Assembly: GCA_021732975.1 (NCBI GenBank)
Contig: JAKFWC010000011.1
Coordinates: 124,001 to 188,000, forward strand
From: Planctomycetaceae bacterium
Lineage (GTDB): Bacteria; Planctomycetota; Planctomycetia; Planctomycetales; Planctomycetaceae
DNA length: 64,000 bases
Direction: 5' to 3'
Under the pieces are notes generated by a model. It ran no database searches and was not told the DNA's origin. It was given only the letters and a program-made list of their open reading frames with translations. Shown here in pieces: positions 1 through 9,183 of the stretch. Position 1 is the first letter of the stretch. Each line of letters starts with the position of its first letter. Both the position numbers and the translations under genes were made by a program.

Positions 1-1130
1 TGCACGACCAAGGCCATGCCGGAAACGATGTATTGCCGCACGACGGCGATCGGCAGATCGAACCCGGACATCGCGACCATCAGTTCCAGTCGTGAGAGAG
101 CATCGCGGGTATCGTTGGCGTGAATCGTCGTTAGAGAACCTTCGTGACCGGTGTTCATCGCCTGCAGCATGTCGAGCGCTTCGCCGCCACGGACTTCGCC
201 GATGATGATGCGATCGGGCCGCATGCGGAGGCAGTTCCGCACCAGAGCCCGCGGTGTAATTTCGCCAATGCCTTCATTATTCGGCGGCCGCGTTTCCATC
301 CGCACCACATGCCGATGCTGCAATTGCAGTTCGGCGGAATCTTCGATCGTGATCAACCGTTCGTCGTGCGGGATGAACTTGGCCAGCGCGTTGAGCAGCG
401 TGGTCTTCCCTGCACCCGTACCTCCGGAGATCAGAAAACTGACGCGGGCATCAATCGCGGCTGCCAGAAACTCGACGATGTCGCGCGGAATCGAACCCGC
501 ATCGATTATGTCTTCCACTTGCAACGGGCGGCGACCAAAACGGCGAATGGAGAGCGTCGGCCCGTTGAGCGCGAGCGGCGGGATGACCGCGTTAATGCGG
601 GAACCGTCAGGCAGCCGCGCATCGGCCATCGGGCTGACTTCGTCGATGCGCCGTCCGACTCGGGAAACGATGCGTTGGATAATCCGCATCAGGTGCTGCT
701 CGTCGGCGAACATCACGTCGGCTTGTTCCAGCCGGCCGTGACGCTCGACGTAAATCTCATGTGGGTGATTGACGAGGACATCGCTGATCGCGTCGTCGTT
801 CATCAACGTTTCGAGCGGACCCAGTCCGAAGACTTCGTGATAGACTTCTTCGAGCATTCGTTCCCGCAGTACGGGATCGTAACGTGGGACTTCCTCGGCG
901 AGGATTTCCTGGGCGAGCGTGCGGACTTCTTTCGCCAGCTGATCTTTCGAGACATGCGCGAGCATAGAGAGATCGAGGGCATCGACCAGTTGCTCGTGGA
1001 TGCGGACTTTGAGTTGTTGGAACGCGAGTTCCGCCGGGTTGATATCCGCAGCCCGTTCAACCGAGGTGAGTCGCAAAGTATGCGACTGTTGTGGCGACAT
1101 AACCGGGGTGTCCGCGTGAGAGTGAATCAT
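1..1130 (-). CDS. cpaF: CpaF/TadA-type pilus assembly ATPase (3' end outside window)
   Basis: Hexameric secretion ATPase that powers assembly of Tad/Flp (type IVb) pili, or a related type II secretion machine, at the cytoplasmic membrane. About 376 codons are visible and the C-terminus lies beyond base 1. A helical N-terminal region (to about residue 90) is followed by the secretion-ATPase fold, with Walker A GGTGAGKTT near residue 236, the segment GEVRGGEALDM, and TIHANDT near residue 333. The codon just before the ATG at 1130 is an in-frame TGA, so the start cannot be earlier. It lies 67 bases downstream of cpaB in the same direction, the usual order in tad operons, and is probably cotranscribed with it. 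The family call is firm. Confidence 0.93.
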   Translation of the reverse strand, partial: MIHSHADTPVMSPQQSHTLRLTSVERAADINPAELAFQQLKVRIHEQLVDALDLSMLAHVSKDQLAKEVRTLAQEILAEEVPRYDPVLRERMLEEVYHEVFGLGPLETLMNDDAISDVLVNHPHEIYVERHGRLEQADVMFADEQHLMRIIQRIVSRVGRRIDEVSPMADARLPDGSRINAVIPPLALNGPTLSIRRFGRRPLQVEDIIDAGSIPRDIVEFLAAAIDARVSFLISGGTGAGKTTLLNALAKFIPHDERLITIEDSAELQLQHRHVVRMETRPPNNEGIGEITPRALVRNCLRMRPDRIIIGEVRGGEALDMLQAMNTGHEGSLTTIHANDTRDALSRLELMVAMSGFDLPIAVVRQYIVSGMALVV

Positions 1131-1197
1131 TCAATCATTTTCGCTGTGAAGCGCCGGCTCAGCCGACGTTAGCCCGGAGTCATGCTCGTGGAAGAAA

Positions 1198-2307
1198 CTA
1201 CCGACCAGCTGCCACGACTTTGTTCAAACCAGCGGAACCTTGTGCCTGGCGGCTATCCACCGGGGTGACGCCCCGCTTGTTCGGGTCATGGGCAATCGGT
1301 GTCCGAATGCGTCCACCCCGTTGCAGGATCCGCGCACCCTCTTCCAGATTCCGGGCGAATTCCACCACCTTCTTTTCCGGGCCGAGATAGATTTCCATCT
1401 GCTTCGGCGGTTGATTCGCCGGCAGTCCGAGCAAATCGTCGAGAGTCACGCGCTCGGCATTCGCGGTGAGGAGGTCGGCCACGGTGCCGTGCGAACCTGT
1501 ACCGGCCTTGGCGGCCCCCGATGCGGCGTCGATGGTGTTGTGATTCATCGCGTCGCGGGAATGGCTGACGGCTCCCAGATTGAAGGGCAGCACGCCGAGG
1601 TTGTCGTCGCCGTTGCGAAGGGCGAGCGACAGTTCGCCGCGGCCTTCGACGACCTTGAGCATCTTCCCTTGCTGCGGGGTCACCGCAAGTGTCACTGATC
1701 CAGCCGTGACGCGATCCTGCGGATTCGTGGGAGATTGCCCCGGCACCACATTGCTATCGAGTGCGAGGACTTCGACCTGTTCGAGCAAGGTCAGCGTGAC
1801 TTCCGGACGGTCGCCTTCCGGCCGCGAACGGAACATGACATCGACGATTGATCCCGGTGTGGCGAACCCTTCCACAGAGCCGATGTTCTCAATCGGTACC
1901 GTCACGGCGCGGTAACCGGGTTGCAAGCGCTCGGCGATTCCCGGACCGGAGTTGCTCGGATAGAACAACTCGGGCAGGAACGGGTCGCCTTTCTTGATCG
2001 GCGCCTTCACGCGGCGACCGGTGATTTGTGTGGCATCGCGCATGAAGCCAACACCGGCGTACGCGCTGTTCTTGTATTTCTCGGGAGACAGACTGACGAG
2101 CGCGACTTCGTTGATCGACAGCGTTTGACCGGGAATGAGGTCCATCGCCGCAGTGGGCACCAGAACCGCCTGTTCGACTGGCGCGAGTTCCCGCAGCGGA
2201 GGGAGTCCTGGCTGCTTCAGCTTCTGCCGGACAACAAAGGCGCCGCCGAGACCGATCAAGATCGCGAAGACCACGACCATCATCGTCCCGGAACTAATCC
2301 GTGCCAT
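1198..2307 (-). CDS. cpaB: Flp pilus assembly protein CpaB/RcpC
   Basis: Periplasmic, inner-membrane-anchored component of Tad/Flp pili that contacts the secretin. The protein is about 369 residues: a transmembrane anchor at residues 5-25, an SAF-type domain (segment AAMDLIPGQTLS near residue 55), then the RcpC/CpaB domain with RAVTVPIENIGSVEGF and PGSIVDVMF. The ATG at 2307 was chosen because GGAG lies 8 bases before it; the GTG at 2316 would sit directly on that ribosome-binding site. It is preceded by the pilin-like gene and followed by cpaF, all on the minus strand, which fits a tad operon whose remaining genes lie outside the window. Confidence 0.92.
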   Translation of the reverse strand: MARISSGTMMVVVFAILIGLGGAFVVRQKLKQPGLPPLRELAPVEQAVLVPTAAMDLIPGQTLSINEVALVSLSPEKYKNSAYAGVGFMRDATQITGRRVKAPIKKGDPFLPELFYPSNSGPGIAERLQPGYRAVTVPIENIGSVEGFATPGSIVDVMFRSRPEGDRPEVTLTLLEQVEVLALDSNVVPGQSPTNPQDRVTAGSVTLAVTPQQGKMLKVVEGRGELSLALRNGDDNLGVLPFNLGAVSHSRDAMNHNTIDAASGAAKAGTGSHGTVADLLTANAERVTLDDLLGLPANQPPKQMEIYLGPEKKVVEFARNLEEGARILQRGGRIRTPIAHDPNKRGVTPVDSRQAQGSAGLNKVVAAGR

Positions 2308-2493
2308 TTCGACCACTCCGCTCGTCAGAATAAAATACGTTCACACTTTGTTCAGAGCTGTTTTCGACCCAGCATCGAGAGACAGTTCTCCAACGGCGAG
2401 TCAGGCGGAACCAGGAGGGAGGCCCGCGTGCCTGCCCCTCCTGATTCCGAACCTCTCACAGATTCGGGCGACATCTGAACGGGCTCAGGCCGA

Positions 2494-2841
2494 TCAGGTG
2501 TTTTCCGACGAGATCCCGTCTTGGCAGAGACGGACGCATTGCGCGCCGCCGTTCGGGTTCTGGTCGTCTTCGGCGAACGCGCGTTCGCAGAAGTCGGCCT
2601 TGTCGTGGAACCTGACGCCGGCAGTGCTGGCGCAGTGTCCCGTGACCTGACCGTAGGAGTAGCTCTGGTCGATTTCCGAGATCGCGTCAGCCACGTCGGC
2701 CAATTCAATGACCACGACATCGCGAACGGTGGTGAGACCCACGATCATACCGATGACGGTAATCGTGGAGATGAGGATCAGCTCCGTCGACACGACGAAG
2801 CCCGCCTCATCCTGCGCGAAGCGCTGGAAGAGTGACGTCAC
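2494..2841 (-). CDS. small Flp-pilin-like membrane protein
   Basis: Short protein of 115 residues with a charged N-terminus ending in DEAGF, one hydrophobic helix (about residues 14-40), then a polar region with three cysteines. The layout and its place just upstream of cpaB suggest the major pilin, or a pseudopilin, of the Tad system. The spacing is imperfect: if cleavage follows the glycine of DEAGF, the glutamate falls at +6 instead of the usual +5, so prepilin processing is an inference. The start is the GTG at 2841, with TAAGGAG 9 bases upstream. A non-pilin membrane protein of the same operon is the main alternative. Confidence 0.6.
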   Translation of the reverse strand: MTSLFQRFAQDEAGFVVSTELILISTITVIGMIVGLTTVRDVVVIELADVADAISEIDQSYSYGQVTGHCASTAGVRFHDKADFCERAFAEDDQNPNGGAQCVRLCQDGISSENT

Positions 2842-3277
2842 GAGAGATGCTCCTTAACTGTGAGGGGAACCAGGAAGACGGTTCTCTACAAGAGACGTCC
2901 AACAGCGGACGGCCCGATGCAAGCAGAACCTCTTACGCATTTTGCGCGCCACGAGATGGGATTCAGGTGATTGCCTGAGCGGAGAGGACTGCCGAATAGC
3001 AGAGTTGTGTCGGTCGTACGCTTCGTGCAGAGAAAGAGCGGCCGTCAGCAATCGACCTCCCTCGAAATCCCGGCGCGGAAATCCACACATCAATGCGCTG
3101 TTGTGCCGTGAGGGAGCACTCAGGCAAGTGAAACGAAACCGCGTTGCGATCACGGGGAAGCCCGCGCCATCTGTGGTTTGCGCTGGCAACATCTCTGCGG
3201 TAACAATGCGGTTAGCGCAGTCGCGATAGGGATAGGGATGGCACACAAAAGCGTCTACGTTCCCGGAGGGAATGGAG
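2842..3277. other. intergenic region upstream of the pilin operon
   Basis: No convincing gene is seen. Open frames here (for example minus-strand 2854-3300) have no recognisable domain and run into the 3' end of the next gene. Apart from the sigma-54-like motif and the AAGGAG before the pilin gene, no repeat or RNA was found. Confidence 0.5.
2937..2951 (-). promoter_or_regulatory. possible sigma-54 (-24/-12) promoter for the Tad operon
   Basis: Read on the minus strand the bases are TGGCGCGCAAAATGC. The GG and GC pairs have exactly the spacing of a sigma-54 element; each half has one mismatch to TGGCAC-N5-TTGC. It would start transcription about 80 bases before the pilin-like gene. A sigma-54 activator is encoded at 9184-10593. 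Motif match only, so tentative. Confidence 0.3.
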
Positions 3278-4480
3278 CTATTGCCCAGAAAGTGCCGCAT
3301 GGGGTTCTACGCCGTGCCACAGAGTGAGAGCTCGGCCGACATGGGTGAGAAACGGGTAGTATCGCGTCCATTGTTCGGGGGTGAGACGATCGGTCTCCGT
3401 GACCAGCCAGCGCGCCGCCCGTTCCAGCACGTCATCAGACGGTAATGCTTCCGACGGGGCGTAAGCCCACCATTCCAGTGCATGGCCGGTCATCAGCAAC
3501 CGATCGGCTTGAGGACCAAACGGACCATCCATCGGCGTGTTCGGACCATCGCGCTCGATGCCGGGCCAATCCCCCGCCCACCAACCCTCGGCGTGTTGCG
3601 ACTTGACCAACGCTTCGGTCGCCATTCGCAGGTGTTCGATCACCCGTGATCGCATTTCTGGTGAAAGCAACGCGGAGTCTTCATCGACCCGCAGCAAGAC
3701 CGCGAGGGTGTACAGCCGGTGTTGACCAAAACAAACGCCTTGCACCAGCCGCTGCCGCATCATGCGGTCGGCAATTCGATCCCATGTGATGCGCTGCCCT
3801 TCGGTGGATGTCCATGATTTCACATTACTGAGATAGTGCAGAAACACGAGGGCCGACCATTCATATTCTTCCTGATTGAGGCTGAATTGCCGCAGAGAAA
3901 GATCGAGAGCATGCCCGACGGTGCTCTCGCCGCGCGGGGTGATGACGGGAAAATCAAGGGGTGTGCCGATTTCCGCAAGGCAGGCCAGCGTGTGATCGAC
4001 ATGGCTCGACGTGGCGTTGCCAGAGTCCGTGCGGAACGCGATCACCGCGGGATCGCGCGTATCGGGTATGACGAAGGGTTTCGATTTGGATCCCCATGCG
4101 GACGAAAACACGCGGTGATCCAGCAGGAGTTCACGAAGTTCCGAGCCGGACAGCGATTGCTCGTCATGGAAACGGACTTCGGTGCCCCATAGTCGCAGAG
4201 CGTGCTCGACGGAATTGATCTTCGGATGATGTCCACGCAGCCGCGGTTGGAGACGGTCGAGAATCTTCGCCAGTTCAGGATCAGTGATGAATGACGGACG
4301 TTGATGCCGCGGCGTGGTTGTTCGCGGTACGACACTCGGCGTGGGAAGCTGACGGTCGAGTTGGAGCCTTTCATAGCGCAATCCCGCATAGGTCGCTCCA
4401 ACGAAGATCACGAGCGCATGGGCGACCACGATCAACGCGCGTCCGCTTGCGTTTCGCAGGATCCCGGGACTCGCGTTCAT
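3278..4480 (-). CDS. membrane-anchored or exported protein of unknown function
   Basis: A 400-residue protein with one N-terminal hydrophobic segment (residues 13-33) and a long soluble part. The body is helical and contains spaced motifs such as HVDHTLACLAEIG, LVFLHYLS and GHALEWWAYAPSE, which recall an alpha/alpha toroid (prenyltransferase/terpene-cyclase-like) scaffold, but no catalytic motif was identified. Its ATG overlaps the stop codon of the upstream polytopic membrane protein (ATGA, 4477-4480), so the two are translationally coupled and probably work together at the membrane. Not recognised as a named family. Confidence 0.72.
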   Translation of the reverse strand: MNASPGILRNASGRALIVVAHALVIFVGATYAGLRYERLQLDRQLPTPSVVPRTTTPRHQRPSFITDPELAKILDRLQPRLRGHHPKINSVEHALRLWGTEVRFHDEQSLSGSELRELLLDHRVFSSAWGSKSKPFVIPDTRDPAVIAFRTDSGNATSSHVDHTLACLAEIGTPLDFPVITPRGESTVGHALDLSLRQFSLNQEEYEWSALVFLHYLSNVKSWTSTEGQRITWDRIADRMMRQRLVQGVCFGQHRLYTLAVLLRVDEDSALLSPEMRSRVIEHLRMATEALVKSQHAEGWWAGDWPGIERDGPNTPMDGPFGPQADRLLMTGHALEWWAYAPSEALPSDDVLERAARWLVTETDRLTPEQWTRYYPFLTHVGRALTLWHGVEPHAALSGQ

Positions 4481-6156
4481 TGCCCCACCTCCGCCGTCTT
4501 CATCTCCTTTGGAATATTAACTTGCGCTCGCGTGCGGACCGACACCAACCCGATATCGTCTTCATAAACGGTCTTCCAGCCGGACAGGTGTGTCATCGTT
4601 CGCTCAAGTTCCGGTTGTAAGGCTTTTCCGACGATGACCGTGTTGATGCGATAACGATCCAGTCGGCGTTCGAGGCCCCCGTCAGCGGTCGAGATGGCGA
4701 GGTAATCGTTCCAGACCTTATTTGGCAGCAGATGGATGGCGTTCGTGGTGGCCATTAACTGTGTATGCGGGGGACCGTGCCGCATGAGCCAATCGCCCCA
4801 CCATTGTGGTGCCGCAATCATGCCGGTGACGGGATGTTCCCGCAGATACGATGTCACCCCGAGCGGCGTGTCATGGCTGAAAACTTGCCGCGGTGGCCGC
4901 GGTTTGCCACCCAGAATCGGGCGGCTGATCGGCGACAACGCAAATGTCATCCACATCAGCAGCACGGCCAAGGCGGCGATGCGTGGGGATGGAGTCAGCA
5001 GTTTCTCTCGCCACCGTTGCCAACCGGATGAAGTAAACCAACGCTCGGTAATCTCCGCGAGATGTGGCGACAAAGTCCACATCAGCACCGGGGCGTACCA
5101 CGCAATCATCCGCACACGGGCACACACGGCGGCATTGAACACCAGCAGCAATAACACTTCCGCCGGCGTCATCCGCCGGCGACTGTTTCGCAGCACGAAC
5201 GCCGTGAACACCCACGAGGCGGCCATGGGTAGACCTTCGAGGGAATTCATCTCCAGCGGAAACCACTCCATCACCGCCCACAGATTGGGATGGCCGGGGA
5301 ACGCCACGGCATACACCAGCAGGTCGACACCGTAAGGATTGAGGACTGTGCCCGCGACAGCCAGATCCAGCCATACCAGGCGTTGGTGAAGGCCTGTGTC
5401 TCCCCGCCATAACCCACGGAATCCCATCGTGGCGATGACTTCAATCAGCCGCCCCAACCACAAACATCCGAGAACGGCGAAACCCATCACGAACGAACCA
5501 TGCAGATTCCCCCACACGGCAAAGAGCGCGAACACGCCGATGGCGGTCCACCAACCCGAGCGTGAACGCGGAGTGCTTTCTGCCTTCGATACCAGCCAGA
5601 GCAGAACGGCGAAACACAGACTTCCGAACACTTCGGGCCGTTGTACCGCGTGACGGCTCCAGGCAATACCGAATGTCGTAACCACTGCCAACACCGCCAC
5701 GAAACGATTGTCACCACGACGCTGGAATGCTCTTATCAGCAGAAGTTGCGTGGCCAGCACCGTGATCGCAAAGAGATGGGCGATCCATTCCATGTCACCC
5801 GATTTCGCCGCCGCCGCGAACACCACTTGGCTCAACCAAGCCGTGGCAACCACCGTGACACCTTCTGCGAGCGGAGTGAACGGATCTTCGGTTGGCAACT
5901 GCCGATGCTGCCAGATCCATTCGCCGTAACTGACGTGCCCCCAGAGGTCCGAATGAAATAACGGCAGATAGTTGTGATACATGAACAGCAGACAGAAACC
6001 CGCGATCACGCCGAGTTGCGCCCACGAGGCACCGCGGTGAGTCGTCGTGTTACCATCGTTCTCTGTGCACTTGTTGAACAGCCGTGATGAGCGATCGTCC
6101 CAGTTCTGAGCGGGTCGTGGCGACTCGAGCGGTGGTGGCAATAGAGTGGATGGCAT
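4477..6156 (-). CDS. polytopic membrane protein, possible glycosyltransferase-C-like
   Basis: About 559 residues with a cytoplasmic N-terminus and some ten hydrophobic segments, beginning with a helix around residues 48-66 and followed by the luminal-looking segment FHSDLWGHVSYGEWIWQHR. The topology and the first extracytoplasmic loop resemble GT-C (PMT/ArnT-like) membrane transferases, but the usual acidic pair is not obvious, so the function is inferred only. The start is the ATG at 6156 (a GTG lies just before at 6159). It overlaps the following gene by four bases and sits beside a GT2 glycosyltransferase, consistent with an envelope glycan locus. Confidence 0.75.
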   Translation of the reverse strand: MPSTLLPPPLESPRPAQNWDDRSSRLFNKCTENDGNTTTHRGASWAQLGVIAGFCLLFMYHNYLPLFHSDLWGHVSYGEWIWQHRQLPTEDPFTPLAEGVTVVATAWLSQVVFAAAAKSGDMEWIAHLFAITVLATQLLLIRAFQRRGDNRFVAVLAVVTTFGIAWSRHAVQRPEVFGSLCFAVLLWLVSKAESTPRSRSGWWTAIGVFALFAVWGNLHGSFVMGFAVLGCLWLGRLIEVIATMGFRGLWRGDTGLHQRLVWLDLAVAGTVLNPYGVDLLVYAVAFPGHPNLWAVMEWFPLEMNSLEGLPMAASWVFTAFVLRNSRRRMTPAEVLLLLVFNAAVCARVRMIAWYAPVLMWTLSPHLAEITERWFTSSGWQRWREKLLTPSPRIAALAVLLMWMTFALSPISRPILGGKPRPPRQVFSHDTPLGVTSYLREHPVTGMIAAPQWWGDWLMRHGPPHTQLMATTNAIHLLPNKVWNDYLAISTADGGLERRLDRYRINTVIVGKALQPELERTMTHLSGWKTVYEDDIGLVSVRTRAQVNIPKEMKTAEVGQ

Positions 6157-6191
6157 CACAGTGGTCTACAGCAAAAACTCAAATTGAGAGG

Positions 6192-6218
6192 GCGCTAACC
6201 GTGTTCTGAAGTTAGCGC
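6192..6218. terminator. hairpin overlapping the GT2 stop codon
   Basis: GCGCTAAC (6192-6199) pairs perfectly with GTTAGCGC (6211-6218) across an 11-base loop. The TAA stop of the GT2 gene (6214-6212 on the minus strand) lies inside the stem. No clear T-run follows. Confidence 0.45.
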
Positions 6219-7255
6219 GCTACAGGGGCTGAACGGTTATCACGCGACCGTTTTCCCGGCCAATCGGCTCGCCGGACGTGATCGATGAGATAGGCCGGGC
6301 GACCCTGCACTTGGTCGAGAATCCGCACGACATATTCCCCCAGGACGGCAATTCCCAGCGCATTGAGTGCGGCAAAGAACGAAGCGGTGAGGGCCGTCGC
6401 CGTCCATGTGGGCAGCGGAGTTCCCGCGATCCACACTCCGGCTGTAACGATTGATCCCACCGTAAAGACCAAGGTGGCGACTAGGGCGATGGCCGAGAAC
6501 AGCGCCATCGGCACGCTCGAAAACCCGAAGATCGCCGTCTTTGCCAGACGCAGTAATTGCCAGAATGAAACTCGCGGAACGGCGTCGTAACGGCTCAGCC
6601 GTTCGACAGGAACGCCAATTTGCCGGAAACCGACCCAGTTGCGCAGCCCGGGGAAGAACCGCGTCCGTTCGGGTAAAGCGCGGAGATGATTGACGACACG
6701 CCGGTCGAGTAACCCAAAATTCCCCGCATCGGCTGGGATGGGGACATCCACCACGGCCCGTAACACACGATAAAACGCGAAGAACAGCCCGCGTTTTAGC
6801 AGCGATTCTTTGCGTTGCGTGCGAATGGCATAGACGACATCGTGCCCTGCCCGCCATGCCTCGAGAAAGCGGGGCAGGGCACGAGGATCGTCTTGCAGAT
6901 CGGAGTCCATCACGACGACCACGTCGCCGCGGGCTTCATCCAAACCCGCTTGCAGTGCGGCTTGATGACCGAAGTTCCGCGAGAGCCGCACCGCCGTCAT
7001 GTCGGTGCGGATTCGGGCGGATTCATCGAGCCAGTCGCCGCTCCCATCGGTGGAACCATCGTCGACGAACACCAGTTCGTACTCGTGTCCCAGGTCGAAC
7101 AACACCTTGTGGAGTTGATCGACAAGTCGGGGCAGGGCTTCGACTTCGTTGAAGACGGGGAGCACCACCGACACGAACGGAGGGGCGATCTCCCGGGGCG
7201 ATGCCTCGTCGGGGGAAACGTCTTCGTCCGTCGATGAATGAGTCAGGGCCGTCAT
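6212..7255 (-). CDS. GT2 family glycosyltransferase (polyprenyl-phosphate glycosyltransferase type)
   Basis: About 347 residues. The N-terminal GT-A domain starts at VSVVLPVFNEVEALP and carries FVDDGSTDGS, RNFGHQAALQAGLD and MDSDLQDDP (DxD), the hallmarks of DPM/ArnC/GtrB-type enzymes that load a nucleotide sugar onto a polyprenyl phosphate. Two C-terminal hydrophobic hairpins (about residues 240-310) anchor it in the cytoplasmic membrane. The start at 7255 was chosen because the upstream in-frame stretch to 7456 is Arg/Thr-rich, unlike the family, and overlaps the divergent gene's leader. Together with the neighbouring GT-C-like proteins it suggests lipid-linked sugar transfer to an envelope component. 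Confidence 0.9.
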   Translation of the reverse strand: MTALTHSSTDEDVSPDEASPREIAPPFVSVVLPVFNEVEALPRLVDQLHKVLFDLGHEYELVFVDDGSTDGSGDWLDESARIRTDMTAVRLSRNFGHQAALQAGLDEARGDVVVVMDSDLQDDPRALPRFLEAWRAGHDVVYAIRTQRKESLLKRGLFFAFYRVLRAVVDVPIPADAGNFGLLDRRVVNHLRALPERTRFFPGLRNWVGFRQIGVPVERLSRYDAVPRVSFWQLLRLAKTAIFGFSSVPMALFSAIALVATLVFTVGSIVTAGVWIAGTPLPTWTATALTASFFAALNALGIAVLGEYVVRILDQVQGRPAYLIDHVRRADWPGKRSRDNRSAPVAR

Positions 7256-7549
7256 GCCGCGTCGAAATCCCACGAGTCCACCAGCGGGGCGGACCGTCCT
7301 TCCGCAACCGCCATTCCATTCGTAGATGGCCGTTGGTGTACCGCGATGTGAAACGGGAAAACACCGTTCGACAATGCCGGTTATCGCGATTCGTGTGCCG
7401 GCGGTGCGCGTTGCAGTGTGTTTGTCGACAGCCGGCGGCTGACGCGGTCGTCGCATACGAGATTTCCACAGGTCTCAGACCGGACGGAACACGATTCGCG
7501 ATCCTGTTTCAGACGTGTCCTTGTTGCTGCGAGAATCTCTGGAATATCG

Positions 7550-9181
7550 ATGTCTCTGCCGTCCAATCATAGTGCTGCCGGAGAACACCGCTCGCGGCTG
7601 ATCGTCCCGTGGCTGTGTTTGCTGCTGTTGTTGGCGCTGGCAATCCCCTTGTTCGTGCGGATGCCGTTGACGAACGACACGGAGGTCTACGATCTGCAAG
7701 CCGCCGGATATCGCGCCGGGGGTGTGTTGTACCGCGATTTTCTCGAACCGAACTTGCCGGGCGTGATCTGGATCCATCTGGCCGTGCGCGGAATGGCGGG
7801 CGATGCTCCTGAAACCATGCGGCTGTTCGATCTGCTGGTGTTCGCTGCCAGCACGACACTGGCTGGCCGTCTGGTGATGCGCGCCGGCGGCACGCTCACG
7901 GCGGCAATCTGGACGGTGTTGGGGATGGCCGCGTTCTATCTGACGTGCAGCGAATGGTGCCATTGCCAGCGGGACATCTGGATGCTCTATCCAGCCCTCT
8001 CGGCGGTGTCGGTTCGCCTCTCATCCCTTAGCGTCACGGGTTGGCAGCATCGCTACAACCGGTCCTTACTGGAAGGGCTCTGCTGGGGGGCGGCCGTCTG
8101 GTTGAAGCCGCATGTTGTCATCCCCGGATTACTGGTCTGGGTCGTGAGTTTGCGCTATCTGCCACGTCGAGGATTGATCATTCCCGATGTATTGGGATTG
8201 TTGACCGGCGGGTTACTCATGGGTGGCATGGGTGTTGTCTGGATGATGCAGTCGGGATGTTGGCCGGCGTTTCTGGAGACGCTGCGGGAATGGAATCCGG
8301 CCTATTTTCGTGCCGGTCGCGCCCATTGGACCCCGCCGCGGTTTGTCGCGATGCTCATCCGGCAAGGACCGTGGAGTCTGTTGCATCTCATCGTGCTGTT
8401 CATCATCGCACGGCTGTTCGTCGGGAGAATTCGCACGCGCGAAACATCGGCTGCGAATGTTGCCGTGAGAGAAACCGTCGCCGCATTGTATCTCGGATGG
8501 ATGACGCAAGCATTATTCCTTCAACATCTCTTCGACTACGTCCATGCACCGACAATTCTGCTGGCATTGCTTTTGGTAGCCACTCAAACGGTTAGTGCGA
8601 TCCCTGCGATGACATGGGCGCCGAGGGCGTGGGTGGCATTCGCGCTGGTTGCGGCGGTCACATCACCATTGCTGCGAGCCGAGCGGTTGAGCCTGTGGAC
8701 CGCGTGCTGGCAACGAGATATTTCTCCTGCGGTTCGGGATCAGTTCGCGTACTTCCCGAATCCCGATCGTGAAGATCTGGCCCGGATCGCCGCATATTTG
8801 CGAGCTGAGCACGTGACCGGGCGCGATGTCTGTTTCTACAACAGTGATTTTGTGTCGCTGTATCGACAACTCGATCTGTTGCCTCCGGTGCGATACACGT
8901 ATTTCTTCGAGACGATTCAGTTCTTTCCCGAGCGGCGTCGTGCGATTCTGAACGAGTTGCAGCAGTCGCCGCACCGGTTTGTGGTGACCGATCTGGTCAG
9001 CGTCGGGATGCCGCGCCGGGACGCAGAAGTCGTGGGACCGGATGGTCCGTTGCAGCCACCGCCGGCGTACCGTCGTGCTCCGCGCGAAGTCTACCCTTGG
9101 TCGTGTCCGGTGGTGTTTCGTGCCGGCACGTATCTGGTTCACCGTGTACCGGATTCATCGTCTACGGCGATGAAGGATTGA
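7550..9181 (+). CDS. ArnT/PMT-like polytopic membrane protein (GT39/GT83-like)
   Basis: About 543 residues with around nine to eleven hydrophobic segments. The first extracytoplasmic loop contains NDTEVYDLQAAGY and LYRDFLEPNLPGV, a pattern typical of dolichyl/undecaprenyl-phosphate-sugar-dependent transferases (catalytic acidic residue plus Y-x-D and P-G). The C-terminal about 150 residues are soluble. Start ATG 7550 has CTGGA upstream; the in-frame extension to 7418 is Arg/Ser-rich and lacks a hydrophobic or domain signature. It is divergent from the GT2 gene, which could supply its lipid-linked sugar donor. Family call good; substrate unknown. Confidence 0.82.
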   Translation: MSLPSNHSAAGEHRSRLIVPWLCLLLLLALAIPLFVRMPLTNDTEVYDLQAAGYRAGGVLYRDFLEPNLPGVIWIHLAVRGMAGDAPETMRLFDLLVFAASTTLAGRLVMRAGGTLTAAIWTVLGMAAFYLTCSEWCHCQRDIWMLYPALSAVSVRLSSLSVTGWQHRYNRSLLEGLCWGAAVWLKPHVVIPGLLVWVVSLRYLPRRGLIIPDVLGLLTGGLLMGGMGVVWMMQSGCWPAFLETLREWNPAYFRAGRAHWTPPRFVAMLIRQGPWSLLHLIVLFIIARLFVGRIRTRETSAANVAVRETVAALYLGWMTQALFLQHLFDYVHAPTILLALLLVATQTVSAIPAMTWAPRAWVAFALVAAVTSPLLRAERLSLWTACWQRDISPAVRDQFAYFPNPDREDLARIAAYLRAEHVTGRDVCFYNSDFVSLYRQLDLLPPVRYTYFFETIQFFPERRRAILNELQQSPHRFVVTDLVSVGMPRRDAEVVGPDGPLQPPPAYRRAPREVYPWSCPVVFRAGTYLVHRVPDSSSTAMKD

Positions 9182-9183
9182 GG

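Noticed and set aside
478-500. tRNA-like GAATCGAACC stretch
   Set aside because: It lies inside the cpaF coding frame and has no cloverleaf around it.
2854-3300. 148-residue minus-strand open frame
   Set aside because: No domain, no ribosome-binding site, and it runs into the 3' end of the gene at 3278-4480.
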